Positions 19,157 through 28,492 of a stretch of 64,000 nucleotides of DNA are shown here, one piece after another. Numbering within the stretch: position 1 is the first letter of the stretch; every line of letters begins with the position of its first letter. The stretch is from the NCBI GenBank assembly GCA_011526085.1, contig WYBC01000019.1, positions 80,232-144,231 of the forward strand, read 5' to 3'. The notes under the pieces are model-generated. The model saw only the letters and a list, made by a program, of their open reading frames with translations, had not been told where the DNA came from and ran no database searches. The DNA is from Lysobacter sp. GTDB taxonomy: Bacteria > Pseudomonadota > Gammaproteobacteria > Xanthomonadales > Xanthomonadaceae. A program made the translations under genes and the position numbers.

Positions 19157-20534
19157 GTTCTTCAAGGGCCTGTTCGATCGGCGTTCGCCCGCGCAGAAGT
19201 CGCTGGACGAGATGCTCGACAATTACGCGAAAGGCGGCACCCAGGCGCATCGCGACACCGCGGACACCATCAGGACCGTCCTCGATCATTCGGCGGATCT
19301 GAAAGCGCGCACACTGGAGGTGGTCCGCGACGGTCACCTCCGCGGTTACAGCGACCAGGGCGTGCAGGTGGGCGGCTCGGCGTCCTATCACGTCCACGAC
19401 CGGTCGATCCGGGTCGGACCGAGTCTCGATCCCAGCCATGGCCAGAACATCCCCATGGAGAAGATGTTCATGCTCGGCCACGAAACCGAGCATGCGCGTT
19501 CCCTCAAGGGCGTGAATTACATCGAACGGACGCTGGTGCCGGCCATCCAGGCGTTGGCCGACGGGCCCAGCGACGGCCCGCGCGACTACACGCCGATCGT
19601 TTCCGCCTACGTCGAGCGCACGCGCGCGGAAGAAGGCCGCGCGCACCTGGGCGGTTTCAATGCGGTCGCCTCTTTCCTCATGGAACATCACCCTCCGAAA
19701 GCCGGGCAGATGCTGCGCGATCTGTACGAAGCGCATCCTGCCCGGATGGGCGATTTCATCGCCAAGACCTCGGACAGCGTGCCCGCCACCTACGCGCTCA
19801 AGGCCGGGCTGACCATCGGCGAAAACGGCTTGCTGCCCTACAGCGAACAGAACATCGCCGCGATGAAGATCCACTACGCGGACAAGGCGCAGCTGGGCGC
19901 CGCGCACATGAACTATCGCCAGGACTCGATCGAGTTCGTCACCGGTGTGATCAAGCAGGTCGAGAACGGTCTGGCCGAACGCAGGATGGAAGACCGCGAT
20001 TACATCGTCGATCCGACCCGGCTGCAGGCGCATGCGCTGCTGGGACTTCCCGAGGACGGGCGACTGCAGGCGAAGGGAGCGATCCCGATCGTGCAACTGG
20101 ACCTGTCCGGTTCCGGGCCCGCGATGGTCGCGCCTCCGGTCCAGCTCGAAGCCCAGCCCGGCGATCCCCCTTTGTTCGGTCAGGCGCTGGCGAAGGTCGT
20201 CGAACATCACCGTACGGACAAGCTGAGCGACGACCCGCAGGAGTTGCGCAATCTCGCCGCATCGCTGGCGGTCGCGGCGCACTCGCAAGGTCTGACCCGG
20301 ATCGAGCGCCTGGTGCTCAGTTCGGATTCCACCGGCGTGATCGTCAGCCAGGGAGAAGGCCCGACGCGCCAGAACGCCCGCGTCGAGGGGCTCGAAGCGA
20401 TGAACACGCCTGAAGCCACAAGCCTCGCCAGATTGCCGGCGCCTGTTCAAGGCCCGGCGCCGTCGCAGGACGCGCAGGCCGCCGTCATGGTCGCCGATTC
20501 GTCCGGACAATCACCGAGAAAACAAAGCTCATGA
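19149..20534 (+). CDS. Putative X-T4SS effector: HExxH metallopeptidase + XVIPCD (copy 1)
   Basis: A 461-residue soluble protein. Residues 20-215 are shared with the paralogue at 21681 and hold the zinc motif HETEH (111-115) in FMLGHETEHARS, and downstream EEGRAHLGGFNA (161-172), whose acidic residues could give the third ligand. Residues about 337-428 resemble XVIPCD, the C-terminal domain that docks effectors to VirD4 of the Xanthomonadales type IV secretion system: LFGQALAKV, ELRNLAASLAVAAHSQGLTRIERLVLS, then a Gln-rich end. The proteolytic target is unknown. It is translationally coupled to the putative immunity gene. No T4SS genes are in the window. Confidence 0.75.
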   Translation: MAEFFKGLFDRRSPAQKSLDEMLDNYAKGGTQAHRDTADTIRTVLDHSADLKARTLEVVRDGHLRGYSDQGVQVGGSASYHVHDRSIRVGPSLDPSHGQNIPMEKMFMLGHETEHARSLKGVNYIERTLVPAIQALADGPSDGPRDYTPIVSAYVERTRAEEGRAHLGGFNAVASFLMEHHPPKAGQMLRDLYEAHPARMGDFIAKTSDSVPATYALKAGLTIGENGLLPYSEQNIAAMKIHYADKAQLGAAHMNYRQDSIEFVTGVIKQVENGLAERRMEDRDYIVDPTRLQAHALLGLPEDGRLQAKGAIPIVQLDLSGSGPAMVAPPVQLEAQPGDPPLFGQALAKVVEHHRTDKLSDDPQELRNLAASLAVAAHSQGLTRIERLVLSSDSTGVIVSQGEGPTRQNARVEGLEAMNTPEATSLARLPAPVQGPAPSQDAQAAVMVADSSGQSPRKQSS

Positions 20535-21180
20535 TCGGCCGCACGGGCATGCGCCACCCCGCCGGTCGCGAGTCGGAATCCGGGCATCGCTCCGGACCGG
20601 GACGCCGCCGCCCCGGCGGGCGGTCACGCTGCCATGGCCCACGCCGGAAGGCGGCAATGTTCTGACGGCTGCACGCACGTCGGCGCTTCCGCGCCGCCGG
20701 CCCGCGTCGTTCGGAGACAGGTGGGCGCTCGCATCGTCGTCGATACTGAAACAGCGGACGCTCGAAGCCATCGAAAGCGGTGCGGGCCGCGATCGCGGTC
20801 GCCGGAACCCAACCGGACACCGAAAACCTGAACAGGCTGCGGCCCATGGAGGCACCGCAGCGCGGGGCGCCGCCGGATCATGCGCAGTCGCGGCATCACT
20901 GAGCCGCAAGGTCCGGCCGCTGGCCGTTCGGGCCCCTTCGCCGCGTTTGGTCATCTGACGGACGTTGTACAGTCCGTCGCAAGCCACGACACTTGGATCG
21001 CCACCGTCTGCGTTTCCCCCGAGTACCGCATGACGCAGGGTGAAGCCGATCCAGCGCGACTGGCCCGCCGGCGCATCCGCACCGGCGCCGTGCCGGTCGA
21101 TGTCGAACGATGCTGCATCCTCCTCCGATGGCGGTACGCGCTTCGCAGCAGGTCCCCCATCCCACCAGACAGGTTTTCCC
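20535..21180. other. 646-bp gap between the two effector modules
   Basis: No convincing gene on either strand: the open frames are Arg/Pro-rich and lack a ribosome-binding site. A 7-bp inverted repeat with an 8-nt loop lies at 20957-20978, about 200 nt upstream of the second module, and may be part of its promoter. The size of the gap would allow a decayed module, but I cannot align one. Confidence 0.5.
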
Positions 21181-21669
21181 ATGGATCAGACCAATACCGC
21201 CCAACACGCCGAAGACATCGGCCGCCGCGTGCTGCGGCTCGCCGAGAACGTCCGCGGCCCCGACGACATCGCCCCCGCGCGGATCGAACAACTCACCGGC
21301 ATCCCGGTCGAATTCAATCCCGACGACGCCAACGAATACGGCTTCGGCGGCCAGCTCACCGACGCCTGGGCCTACAACCTCGTGTCCCTGCCCGAAGGCG
21401 ACCGCAAGCCGTCGCGGATCATGTTCTCGTTCGACGACGAAAGCCGGGCCAACGCCGACATGACGCCGATCTGCGCGCTCGACTTCGACGACTACGCCGC
21501 GGCGCTGGAAGCCGCCGGTTTCCGCTCGAAGGCGAACCGCGGCCCGCACGACCGCGTCCTGTACTGGGACTTCTCGCGCGAAGACGTGTCCGTGCAGATC
21601 TACGTGCGCGGCGAAAGCGACGCGAAGGCGGACCACGCCTGCGTCTCCAAACTCATCATCAACGCCTGA
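21181..21669 (+). CDS. Putative immunity/adaptor protein for the adjacent XVIPCD effector (copy 2)
   Basis: A 162-residue soluble, acidic protein without a signal peptide, paralogous to the protein at 18629 across nearly its full length. The N-terminal third is best conserved (GRRVLRLAENV, IAPARIEQLTGIPVEF, DAWAYNLVSLPEG). The C-terminal part differs more (GFRSKANRGPHDRVLYWDF against GYAQSVVHGPRGAIWSHRF), as expected if it recognises a diverged partner. ATG 21181 is chosen over an earlier in-frame start at 21040 because the paralogy begins here. The effector gene starts 11 nt after its stop. Confidence 0.65.
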   Translation: MDQTNTAQHAEDIGRRVLRLAENVRGPDDIAPARIEQLTGIPVEFNPDDANEYGFGGQLTDAWAYNLVSLPEGDRKPSRIMFSFDDESRANADMTPICALDFDDYAAALEAAGFRSKANRGPHDRVLYWDFSREDVSVQIYVRGESDAKADHACVSKLIINA

Positions 21670-21680
21670 GGGATACCGAC

Positions 21681-23006
21681 ATGGCCGCCATTCCCGAAGA
21701 CGTCCTGAAGAAAATGGCCGCGGACAAGAAGGCCGCGGAAACGAAACTGGAGAAGATCCTCTCCGATTTCGAGAAAGCCCACGACACGAAGACCGAAACG
21801 CCCGGCAAGAACCTGCGCGGGCTGCTCGACAACTCGCCGGACCTGAAGGCGCGCATCCTCGATTCGGTGCAGAAGGGCCACCTCGAGAAATTCGACGTGC
21901 TGCCCGCCGGCGCGAACGCCGGCGGCACCTACAGCCCCGACACCAAGACCATCGAACTGCCGGCGGATTACCTGAAGAAGGCCGGCAAGGACAAGGCCGC
22001 CGCGGCCGAGCTGGTGTTCGTGATGGGTCACGAGATCCAGCATTCGTTCAACAGCACCGTGAGCGACAAGGCCACCGACGCGTTCGTCAAGGACGTGGGC
22101 AAGATCGCGAAGGGCCCCGGCCCGCACGACTACACCAACGCGGTCAAGACCCTGATCCAGAACTACCGCGAGGACGAGGCCGGCGCCCACATCGGCGGCT
22201 TCAACGCGATCGCCTCGCAGGTGATGAAGGACAATCCGAAGGCCGGCCTGAAGGAACTCTACAACGCCCATCCGGGGCGCATGGAAGACTTCATCGAACG
22301 CAGCGGCAAGGCGCCGAAGTTCAGCTACGCGCTGAAGCCGGGCCTGACCCTGGAAGCCGACAACACGATGAAGACCACGCCCGAGAACGTGAAGGCGATG
22401 GGCAAGCACTACTTCGACCAGCCGCCGAGTTCGGCGCGGCTCGGCACCAAGGGCAACCAGGACTATCCGAACTACTACGGCGAATGGGCGCTCAACGTCA
22501 TCAACGACACCGAGAAGCGCGCGCTGGCCGAGGCCAGGAAGGCCGATCCGAAGGCGGTCGCGCCCGAAGTGAAGATCGACATGAAATCGATCGGCCTCGA
22601 CAAGTCGCTGCTCGACACCGGCCTGAAGTTCACCGACAGCAGCCCGAAGAAGCCGAGCGTCGAAGCGCCGGCCCCGGAACCGGCGCTGTATCGACAGGCG
22701 GAAGACGCGCTGAAGAAGGTCGACGGCCTCGGCCTGAAAGGCGAGGAATTGCGCAACGTCGCCGCCGCCACCGCGCTGCAGGCGCAGACCTCCGGCATGG
22801 AGCGCATCGACGGCGCGCTGCTCGGCAAGAACGGACAGGTCTTCGCCTATCAGGGCGATCCGACCAGCGAATCCGCCGACCGCATCGCGGTGAACGTCGC
22901 CCAGGCCAAGCAGCAACCGGCCGACCAGTCGCTGGCGACGCTGATGGTGCCCGACCCGCAGCAGGCGCCGGCCCAGCAGCAGACCGCGCGCAGCGTGGGC
23001 ATGTAG
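21681..23006 (+). CDS. Putative X-T4SS effector: HExxH metallopeptidase + XVIPCD (copy 2)
   Basis: A 441-residue soluble protein with a Lys/Glu-rich N-terminus (1-35). The zinc motif is HEIQH (117-121) in FVMGHEIQHSFN, followed by REDEAGAHIGGFNAIASQ (163-180), where an acidic residue may be the third ligand. LYNAHPGRMEDFI and YALKPGLTLE are shared with copy 1. Residues about 334-420 form an XVIPCD-like domain: ALYRQAEDALKKVDGL, ELRNVAAATALQAQTSGMERIDGALLG, VFAYQGDP, and a Gln-rich tail typical of these secretion signals. The toxin target is unknown. A terminator follows directly. Confidence 0.78.
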   Translation: MAAIPEDVLKKMAADKKAAETKLEKILSDFEKAHDTKTETPGKNLRGLLDNSPDLKARILDSVQKGHLEKFDVLPAGANAGGTYSPDTKTIELPADYLKKAGKDKAAAAELVFVMGHEIQHSFNSTVSDKATDAFVKDVGKIAKGPGPHDYTNAVKTLIQNYREDEAGAHIGGFNAIASQVMKDNPKAGLKELYNAHPGRMEDFIERSGKAPKFSYALKPGLTLEADNTMKTTPENVKAMGKHYFDQPPSSARLGTKGNQDYPNYYGEWALNVINDTEKRALAEARKADPKAVAPEVKIDMKSIGLDKSLLDTGLKFTDSSPKKPSVEAPAPEPALYRQAEDALKKVDGLGLKGEELRNVAAATALQAQTSGMERIDGALLGKNGQVFAYQGDPTSESADRIAVNVAQAKQQPADQSLATLMVPDPQQAPAQQQTARSVGM

Positions 23007-23032
23007 GCCCTCCGCGATACCGCCATGCACGA

Positions 23033-23063
23033 CGCCCCGCAGCGATGCGGGGCGTTTCCGTTT
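23033..23063 (+). terminator. Rho-independent terminator after effector module 2
   Basis: A perfect 9-bp GC-rich stem (23033-23041 with 23046-23054) with a GCGA loop is followed by TTTCCGTTT. It starts 27 nt after the effector stop. Confidence 0.85.
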
Positions 23064-23305
23064 GCGAAAGCGGCGACGCGGGTGCGCTACGCTGTGCCCA
23101 GGGCAACGGAAACGCGATGCCCGTCGCCCGGCAGCCGGTCCCGCATGCGCAGTCCAGGACCGGCGCGTCCGTGGGTGCCCCTCGGGCCAGCGCCGACCCG
23201 GACCGCGTTCCGGCAACGGGGTTGCCCGCAGCGACGACCGCACGATCGGCGTCGCCGCCCGCGCGTCCCGCATCGCGACTCGACATGCATTCAAGGAGAA
23301 AGCAG

Positions 23306-24244
23306 ATGGGCAATACCCAAGGCGGAGAATCGAAGACCCTCTCGGGCCAGGCGCTGATCGACATCCTCAATGCCCGATCGATGCAGGGCAACTCGAAAAG
23401 TCCCGACACCGTGACGTACCAGGGCATCGGCCGATACCTCAACGAGCAGGCCGGCGTTCACTCGGGCTGGAACCCCTCGCACGCCATCGAGCGCGTCAAC
23501 CGCTACCACGACGTCGTCGACATGGTCGACAAGATCGGCATGAGCGAGGAAGCCGGCAAGAAACTGCTGGCGCAGGCCTACAAATCGCTCAACGGTCGCG
23601 ACCACGCGCTCGAAACCGCGAAGATCACCGACCCGTCGCTGAAACGCGAACCGCAGACCGTCTCCAACAGCAATGCCCCGAGCCACAGCGACAAACCCTC
23701 GCACCCGGAGGAATTGAGCAGGCAGGCCATCGCTCTGGCGCTCAACCCCCACAGCTATTCCTCGCTCAGCGGCTTGAACGCCGAGAAGCTGCTCGCGCTC
23801 GACACCAGGACGCTGCAGGCCGTGGTCCACGCCGACAACAGTTTCGTCGAAAAGACCCAGGGCTACTGGAATCTGCCGGGCAACCAGCAGCAGGCCACCG
23901 CGCTGAACGTGAAGGCCAACTACAACGCCGACCTGTGCCACAACCTCGGTCTGGCCGGACAGACCAACGCGACGCCGACCGAGGCCTTCGTCAACGGCAA
24001 GGACACGCTGCTCAAGGCGGTGAGCATGGGCTTCGACGTCTATGGACAGCACACCGGGCAGCAGCCCGACGACAAAGCGCTGAAAGCGTTCGGCCAGGTG
24101 GCGATGAGCGTGAACCTGGCGACCAGCGTGAGCACCACCCTCACCGGCCGCGGCGCGGACACCATTTCCGAGAACACCATGGCCTTCAGCTCCGATGGCC
24201 ACAGCATGGGCGGCAGCGGCCCCAAGAAGCTCGGCGGCTACTGA
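23306..24244 (+). CDS. Hypothetical protein downstream of the effector modules
   Basis: A 312-residue soluble protein with no signal peptide or membrane helix; I do not recognise a family. The ribosome-binding site AAGGAG precedes ATG 23306. The N-terminal half is helical (IDILNARSM, RVNRYHDVVDMVDKIGMSEEAGKKLLAQAYKSL). A Ser/Pro/His-rich linker (around 120-145) separates it from a C-terminal half with LNAEKLLALDTRTLQAVVHAD. The C-terminus is Gly/Ser-rich. There is no XVIPCD-like tail and no HExxH. Proximity to the effector pairs suggests a related accessory role, but the terminator at 23033 makes it a separate transcript. Confidence 0.65.
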   Translation: MGNTQGGESKTLSGQALIDILNARSMQGNSKSPDTVTYQGIGRYLNEQAGVHSGWNPSHAIERVNRYHDVVDMVDKIGMSEEAGKKLLAQAYKSLNGRDHALETAKITDPSLKREPQTVSNSNAPSHSDKPSHPEELSRQAIALALNPHSYSSLSGLNAEKLLALDTRTLQAVVHADNSFVEKTQGYWNLPGNQQQATALNVKANYNADLCHNLGLAGQTNATPTEAFVNGKDTLLKAVSMGFDVYGQHTGQQPDDKALKAFGQVAMSVNLATSVSTTLTGRGADTISENTMAFSSDGHSMGGSGPKKLGGY

Positions 24245-24252
24245 TCCGATCG

Positions 24253-24282
24253 CTTCCGGTCGCCGCCCGCGGCGACCGGAAG
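24253..24282. terminator. Bidirectional hairpin between convergent genes
   Basis: A perfect 13-bp stem (24253-24265 with 24270-24282) with a 4-nt loop lies exactly between the stop of the hypothetical gene (24244) and the stop of trpE (24285). T runs are weak on both sides. Confidence 0.6.
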
Positions 24283-24284
24283 AT

Positions 24285-25760
24285 TCACAACCCCCGCGCC
24301 GCCTCTTCCACCGCGCGGAACAGCGCGCGGCTCTTGTTCATCGTCTCTTCCCATTCCTTCTGCGGGTCGGAGTCGTAGACGATGCCGGCGCCGGCCTGCA
24401 CATGCAGTTTGCCGTCCTGGATCACCGCGGTGCGGATCGCGATCGCGGTGTCGGCGTCGCCGTGCCAGCTGATGTAGCCGATGCTGCCGGCATAGACGTT
24501 GCGCTTGATCGGTTCCAGTTCGCGGATCACTTCCAGCGCGCGGATCTTCGGCGCGCCGCTGACGGTGCCCGCGGGGAACGTCGCGCGCAGCACGTCGGCG
24601 TAGCTCAACCCGTCCTTCAGGCGGCCGGCGACCTCGCTGACGATGTGCATCACGTGGCTGTAGCGTTCGATCACGAAACGATCGCCGACCTCGACCGTGC
24701 CCGGCTCGCTGACGCGGCCGACATCGTTGCGGCCGAGATCGATCAGCATCAGGTGTTCGGCGCGTTCCTTCGGATCGGCCAGCAGTTCCGCTTCCAGCGC
24801 GATGTCCTCGTCGTGCGTCTTCCCGCGCGGACGGGTGCCGGCGATCGGACGCACGGTGACCTCTCCGGCTTCGAGGCGCACCAGGATTTCCGGCGAAGAA
24901 CCGACGACCTGGGTGCCGCCGACATCGAGGAAATACATGTACGGGGAAGGATTGAGCGCACGCAGCGCGCGGTAGACATCGACCGGGCGCGCGCGGAACG
25001 GCACCGACAGGCGCTGGCTCAGCACGACCTGGAAGATGTCGCCGGCGCGGATGTATTCCTTCGATTTCTCGACCGCGGCGATGAAGCCTTCGCGGGTGAA
25101 GCCGGACACGAAATCGGCCTCGTTGAGCCCGGCGGTGTCGCGCGCTTCCGGATAGCCCGCCCCGCCCTGGCGCAGACGATGCGTCAGCTCGTCCAAGCGC
25201 CGGTTGGCGCGTGCCCAGGCCTGCGGTTCGCGCGGGTCGGCGTGGACGATGAGATACAGCCGGCCCTTGAGGCTGTCGAACACGGCCACGTCGCGGCTGT
25301 CCATCAGCAGGATGTCCGGCGTGCCGAGTTCATCCGGCTTGTTCGTCGTGCGCAGTCGCGACTCGATGTACTGGATGCATTCGAAGCCGAACCAGCCGAC
25401 CAGGCCACCGGTGAACCCCGGCAGCCCCGCGAGCCGTGGAACCTTCTGCGCGGCGCGCAGCCGTTCCACCTCGGCCAGCGGATCGTCGACAACGCGGGTG
25501 TCGACCAGCTCGCCCAGTTCGCTGACGAACAGCGTGTGTCCGGCGAAGGCGTACACGCGCTGCGCGGGCAGGCCGATGATCGAATAGCGGCCGAAGCGTT
25601 CGCCGCCTTCCACCGATTCGAAGAGATAGGTATGCGGGCCGTCGGCGAGCTTGAGATAGACCGACAGCGGCGTGTCGAGGTCGGAGAGCACTTCGCGCAC
25701 GACCGGAATGAGGGTGTGGCCGTCTTCGGCGTATTGCTGGAACTGTTCGAACGAGATCAC
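24285..25760 (-). CDS. trpE: Anthranilate synthase component I
   Basis: A 491-residue chorismate-utilising enzyme that makes anthranilate with a glutamine amidotransferase partner (TrpG). The N-terminal regulatory region contains YLFESVEGGERFGRYSIIG, the area of tryptophan feedback binding. The catalytic part carries IFQVVLSQR, PSPYMYFLD, GSSPEILVR, RPIAGTRPRG, DLGRNDVGRV and FPAGTVSGAPKIRA, all typical. TrpG, trpD and trpC are not in the window. The upstream 120 nt hold a 12-bp palindrome. Confidence 0.96.
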   Translation of the reverse strand: MISFEQFQQYAEDGHTLIPVVREVLSDLDTPLSVYLKLADGPHTYLFESVEGGERFGRYSIIGLPAQRVYAFAGHTLFVSELGELVDTRVVDDPLAEVERLRAAQKVPRLAGLPGFTGGLVGWFGFECIQYIESRLRTTNKPDELGTPDILLMDSRDVAVFDSLKGRLYLIVHADPREPQAWARANRRLDELTHRLRQGGAGYPEARDTAGLNEADFVSGFTREGFIAAVEKSKEYIRAGDIFQVVLSQRLSVPFRARPVDVYRALRALNPSPYMYFLDVGGTQVVGSSPEILVRLEAGEVTVRPIAGTRPRGKTHDEDIALEAELLADPKERAEHLMLIDLGRNDVGRVSEPGTVEVGDRFVIERYSHVMHIVSEVAGRLKDGLSYADVLRATFPAGTVSGAPKIRALEVIRELEPIKRNVYAGSIGYISWHGDADTAIAIRTAVIQDGKLHVQAGAGIVYDSDPQKEWEETMNKSRALFRAVEEAARGL

Positions 25761-25879
25761 GCGGGAAATCCTTTCAGAAAATCGAAACGGGAAGGGAAGG
25801 CGGCGCTCAGCCGCGCCATCGCCCGTGCCCGCACGGTGCGGCCGAGGCCGTGGTTCGATGCTGGAGGATGATCCCGTTC

Positions 25880-25891
25880 ATGTCGCGACAT
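25880..25891. promoter_or_regulatory. 12-bp palindrome upstream of trpE
   Basis: The perfect palindrome ATGTCGCGACAT lies about 120 nt upstream of the trpE start in a 288-bp gap shared with the yegS-like gene's 3' end. It could be an operator. No consensus is recognised. Confidence 0.25.
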
Positions 25892-26048
25892 CCTAACGGC
25901 TTCGGCCGGCGGTCGCACCTGCGCCATGCCGGCGTCACGGAATCGTCATCGTTCGCCCGGAGAATGGAAGGCCATCGCAGGGACGACGGACGGAAGCGGG
26001 ATTGCTTCCACAACACCCGGGGCGGCGCCGCAAGGCGCCGCTCTTTCT

Positions 26049-27002
26049 TCATGCGCCGGACGACAACAGCGGGCAGGTGCCGGGCAGATGCATCCGCAGC
26101 CGGCCGGGCACGCAGACGATCCGGAACGCGGTCGCCTCGACCGGTTCGCCGTCGAGATTCAGCGTGAGCGGGCGTTCCGCGACGATCTCGATCCAGCGCG
26201 ACTGCAGGCGGGTGGACACGCGCTCCAGCGCCGCCTGCCGGCCCTCGGCGATCAGCGTGCCGAGCGTGGCCGCGACTTCGCCCTCGAGCGTCGGCACGAG
26301 GGTGAGATCCAGCAGGCCGTCGTCGATGCGCGCGTCCGGACACAGCACCTGCCCGCCGCCGGCCTGGCGGCCGTTGCCCACGCCCAGCGCGATGAAATCG
26401 CCCGACCACGCGAAGTCGTCCGCCGCGAAACGCGCGCGGATCGGCTCGATGCGACCGACGCGGGCCAGACCGCTGATGACGTAGGCCAGACCGCCCAGCG
26501 TTTTCTTCAACTGCTCGTTGGTCTCGGTGGTGACGACGGTGCCGAACCCGCCCGAAGCGAGATTCGCGCACCAGTGTTGCTGCCCGTCTGCATCCACGGA
26601 CAACAGGTCCACCGCGCGCGGCGGCGTGCGCAGCAACGCGAAGGCGGCCTCCTGTTCCGCGGGAATGCCGGCCGCGGTCGCGAAATCGTTGGCGGTGCCG
26701 AGCGACAGCACCGCCAGCGCCGGCAAGGCCTCGGCCGGCGCGTCGCGCACCGCCAGCGCCGCGGCGACTTCGCGCAGGGTGCCGTCGCCGCCGCCGGCGA
26801 CCACCGCGTCGACACCCGTGGCGACCGCTTCGTCGACGTAGCGCGCGGCATCGCCGTGTTCCCAGGTCACGCGCACATCGACGCGCATGCCCTCCGCGCG
26901 CAGCGCGTTCACCGAGACGCGCAGGGTCTCGTCGGCCGCGGCCTTGCCGTTGAGGATCAGGCCGACATGCCGTACATCCGCGTGGCGCGACGCGTCAGCC
27001 AC
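26049..27002 (-). CDS. YegS-like lipid kinase (diacylglycerol kinase family)
   Basis: A 317-residue protein of the diacylglycerol/sphingosine kinase fold. The nucleotide-binding motif [17 protein letters not shown] lies near residue 67, with [16 protein letters not shown] and the later [13 protein letters not shown] and [15 protein letters not shown] motifs. YegS phosphorylates phosphatidylglycerol in vitro; the physiological lipid here is unknown. The start overlaps the rpe stop by 8 nt, so the two are co-transcribed. Confidence 0.9.
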   Translation of the reverse strand: MADASRHADVRHVGLILNGKAAADETLRVSVNALRAEGMRVDVRVTWEHGDAARYVDEAVATGVDAVVAGGGDGTLREVAAALAVRDAPAEALPALAVLSLGTANDFATAAGIPAEQEAAFALLRTPPRAVDLLSVDADGQQHWCANLASGGFGTVVTTETNEQLKKTLGGLAYVISGLARVGRIEPIRARFAADDFAWSGDFIALGVGNGRQAGGGQVLCPDARIDDGLLDLTLVPTLEGEVAATLGTLIAEGRQAALERVSTRLQSRWIEIVAERPLTLNLDGEPVEATAFRIVCVPGRLRMHLPGTCPLLSSGA

Positions 27003-27684
27003 CGCGCACGGACGCGACCGCCGCCTTCATCCGCGACACGATGCCCGCGTAATCCGCCTGGCCGAAGATCGCCGAACCGGCGACGAAGGTGTCCGCGCCC
27101 GCCTTCGCGATCTCCGCGATGTTGTCGACCTTCACGCCGCCGTCGATTTCCAGGCGGATGGTCCTGCCGGTGCGCGCCGCGGCGGCATCGATGCGCGCGC
27201 GCACCGCGCGCAGCTTGTCCAGCGCCGAAGGAATGAAGCTCTGGCCGCCGAAGCCCGGGTTCACCGACATCAGCAGCACCAAGTCGAGTTCGTCGAGCAC
27301 GTAGTCCAGCACTTCGACCGGCGTCGCGGGATTCAGCACGAGCCCGGCCTGGCAGCCGCTGGCCTTGATCAGCTGGATCGTGCGATGCACGTGACGGCTG
27401 GCTTCGGGATGGAAACTGATCAGCGACGCGCCGGCCTTCGCGAAATCCGGCACGATGCGGTCCACCGGCTCCACCATCAGATGCACGTCGATCGGCGCGG
27501 TCACGCCATGTTTGCGCAGCGCTTCGCAGACCAGCGGACCGATGGTGAGATTGGGCACGTAATGGTTGTCCATCACGTCGAAATGCACCCAGTCCGCACC
27601 GGCCGCGAGGACGGCATCGACCTCCTCGCCGAGCTTCGCGAAATTCGCGGACAGGATGGACGGAGCGATGACGGTGGGTTGCAT
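26995..27684 (-). CDS. rpe: Ribulose-phosphate 3-epimerase
   Basis: A 229-residue TIM-barrel enzyme interconverting ribulose 5-phosphate and xylulose 5-phosphate. Signatures are [35 protein letters not shown] with metal-binding His and Asp, [29 protein letters not shown] and FVAGSAIFG. It is first in an rpe-yegS unit. Confidence 0.96.
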   Translation of the reverse strand: MQPTVIAPSILSANFAKLGEEVDAVLAAGADWVHFDVMDNHYVPNLTIGPLVCEALRKHGVTAPIDVHLMVEPVDRIVPDFAKAGASLISFHPEASRHVHRTIQLIKASGCQAGLVLNPATPVEVLDYVLDELDLVLLMSVNPGFGGQSFIPSALDKLRAVRARIDAAAARTGRTIRLEIDGGVKVDNIAEIAKAGADTFVAGSAIFGQADYAGIVSRMKAAVASVRGG

Positions 27685-28492
27685 GGGCGGGCCGTTGGCA
27701 GGAGGGCGTTGGAGGGGCGTAAGAGGGACGTAGGCGGGCGTAGGAGGGGCTTCAGCCCCGAGCCCCAGCCATTATCCCCCGCACCCTGTGTCGGAGCGAC
27801 TGTAGGAGCACCGGCTTTCAACAGCCGAAGGCTGGTCAAGGCGCGACAAACAACGCCGCCCGCCCGAAGCTGCCACGGTAGTTGCGATGCATCTCACCCG
27901 GATTCAGGGATCGCCTGCCCCGCATCCGGCGCCTCGTGCTTACCTCGATGCAACAACGGAAACTGCAAATTCCTGTTTCAAATCAAGCGCAACGCATTGA
28001 TGTCGAAAGCATTCCTGGAACCCGGCATCCCCGCACAGCCCCACCTCCCGTCGTCCCGGCTCAGGCCTGACCCCGCCTTTCGATAGCCGCTGGCGTCTCC
28101 GTCAGCCCTTGGGGGTGAGCCGGCCTTCGACAGCCGAAGGTGGGTCAAGGCGCGACGCGCTTCCGCTGCGGATGTTGGACTGTCCGCCCCTCATCTGCCC
28201 TTCGGGCACCTTCTCCCTGCCTACGGGGAGAAGGAGACGAGTGCAGGCGCGGGTTCTGTTGCGCAGCGCGAGTGCTTGATGTCCTTTCCCTCACGCACGC
28301 AGAGAAGGTGGTGAGTACCGGCGCGGAATCTGTTGCGCAGAGAACTCGGTTGTAATCCATCTCCCCACGCGTGGGGAGATGGCACCCGAAGGGCGGATGA
28401 GGGGCCGCGAGCGAAGCCGGAGTTGCCGTCGACAGGCAGACACAGCACCAGAATCGATATGGCCCATGCTTTTTGGCTAGCGAGGATGGCGC
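27685..28492. repeat. 808-bp intergenic repeat mosaic
   Basis: No gene. Contents: a GTAG-headed REP-like unit at 27741-27766 (AGGAGGGGCTTCAGCCCCGA core); a unit at 27800-27840 and its relative at 28122-28156, both with CAGCCGAAGG and GGTCAAGGCGCGAC; a second palindromic family at 28186-28234 with an inverted copy at 28357-28405 (shared CCCTCAT, CCCTTCGGG and a CTCCCC hairpin); and direct repeats at 28238-28265 and 28313-28340 sharing TCTGTTGCGCAG. The mosaic abuts the 3' end of the STAND gene and may mark an insertion-prone site. Confidence 0.75.

Noticed and set aside
20634..20831. Small ORF in the gap between the effector modules
   Set aside because: Arg/Pro-rich, no ribosome-binding site, and competing equally good frames on both strands.
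25807..25879. Short minus-strand ORF upstream of trpE as a trp leader peptide
   Set aside because: Its 24 codons include only one Trp, near the end, and I see no alternative terminator/antiterminator pair.
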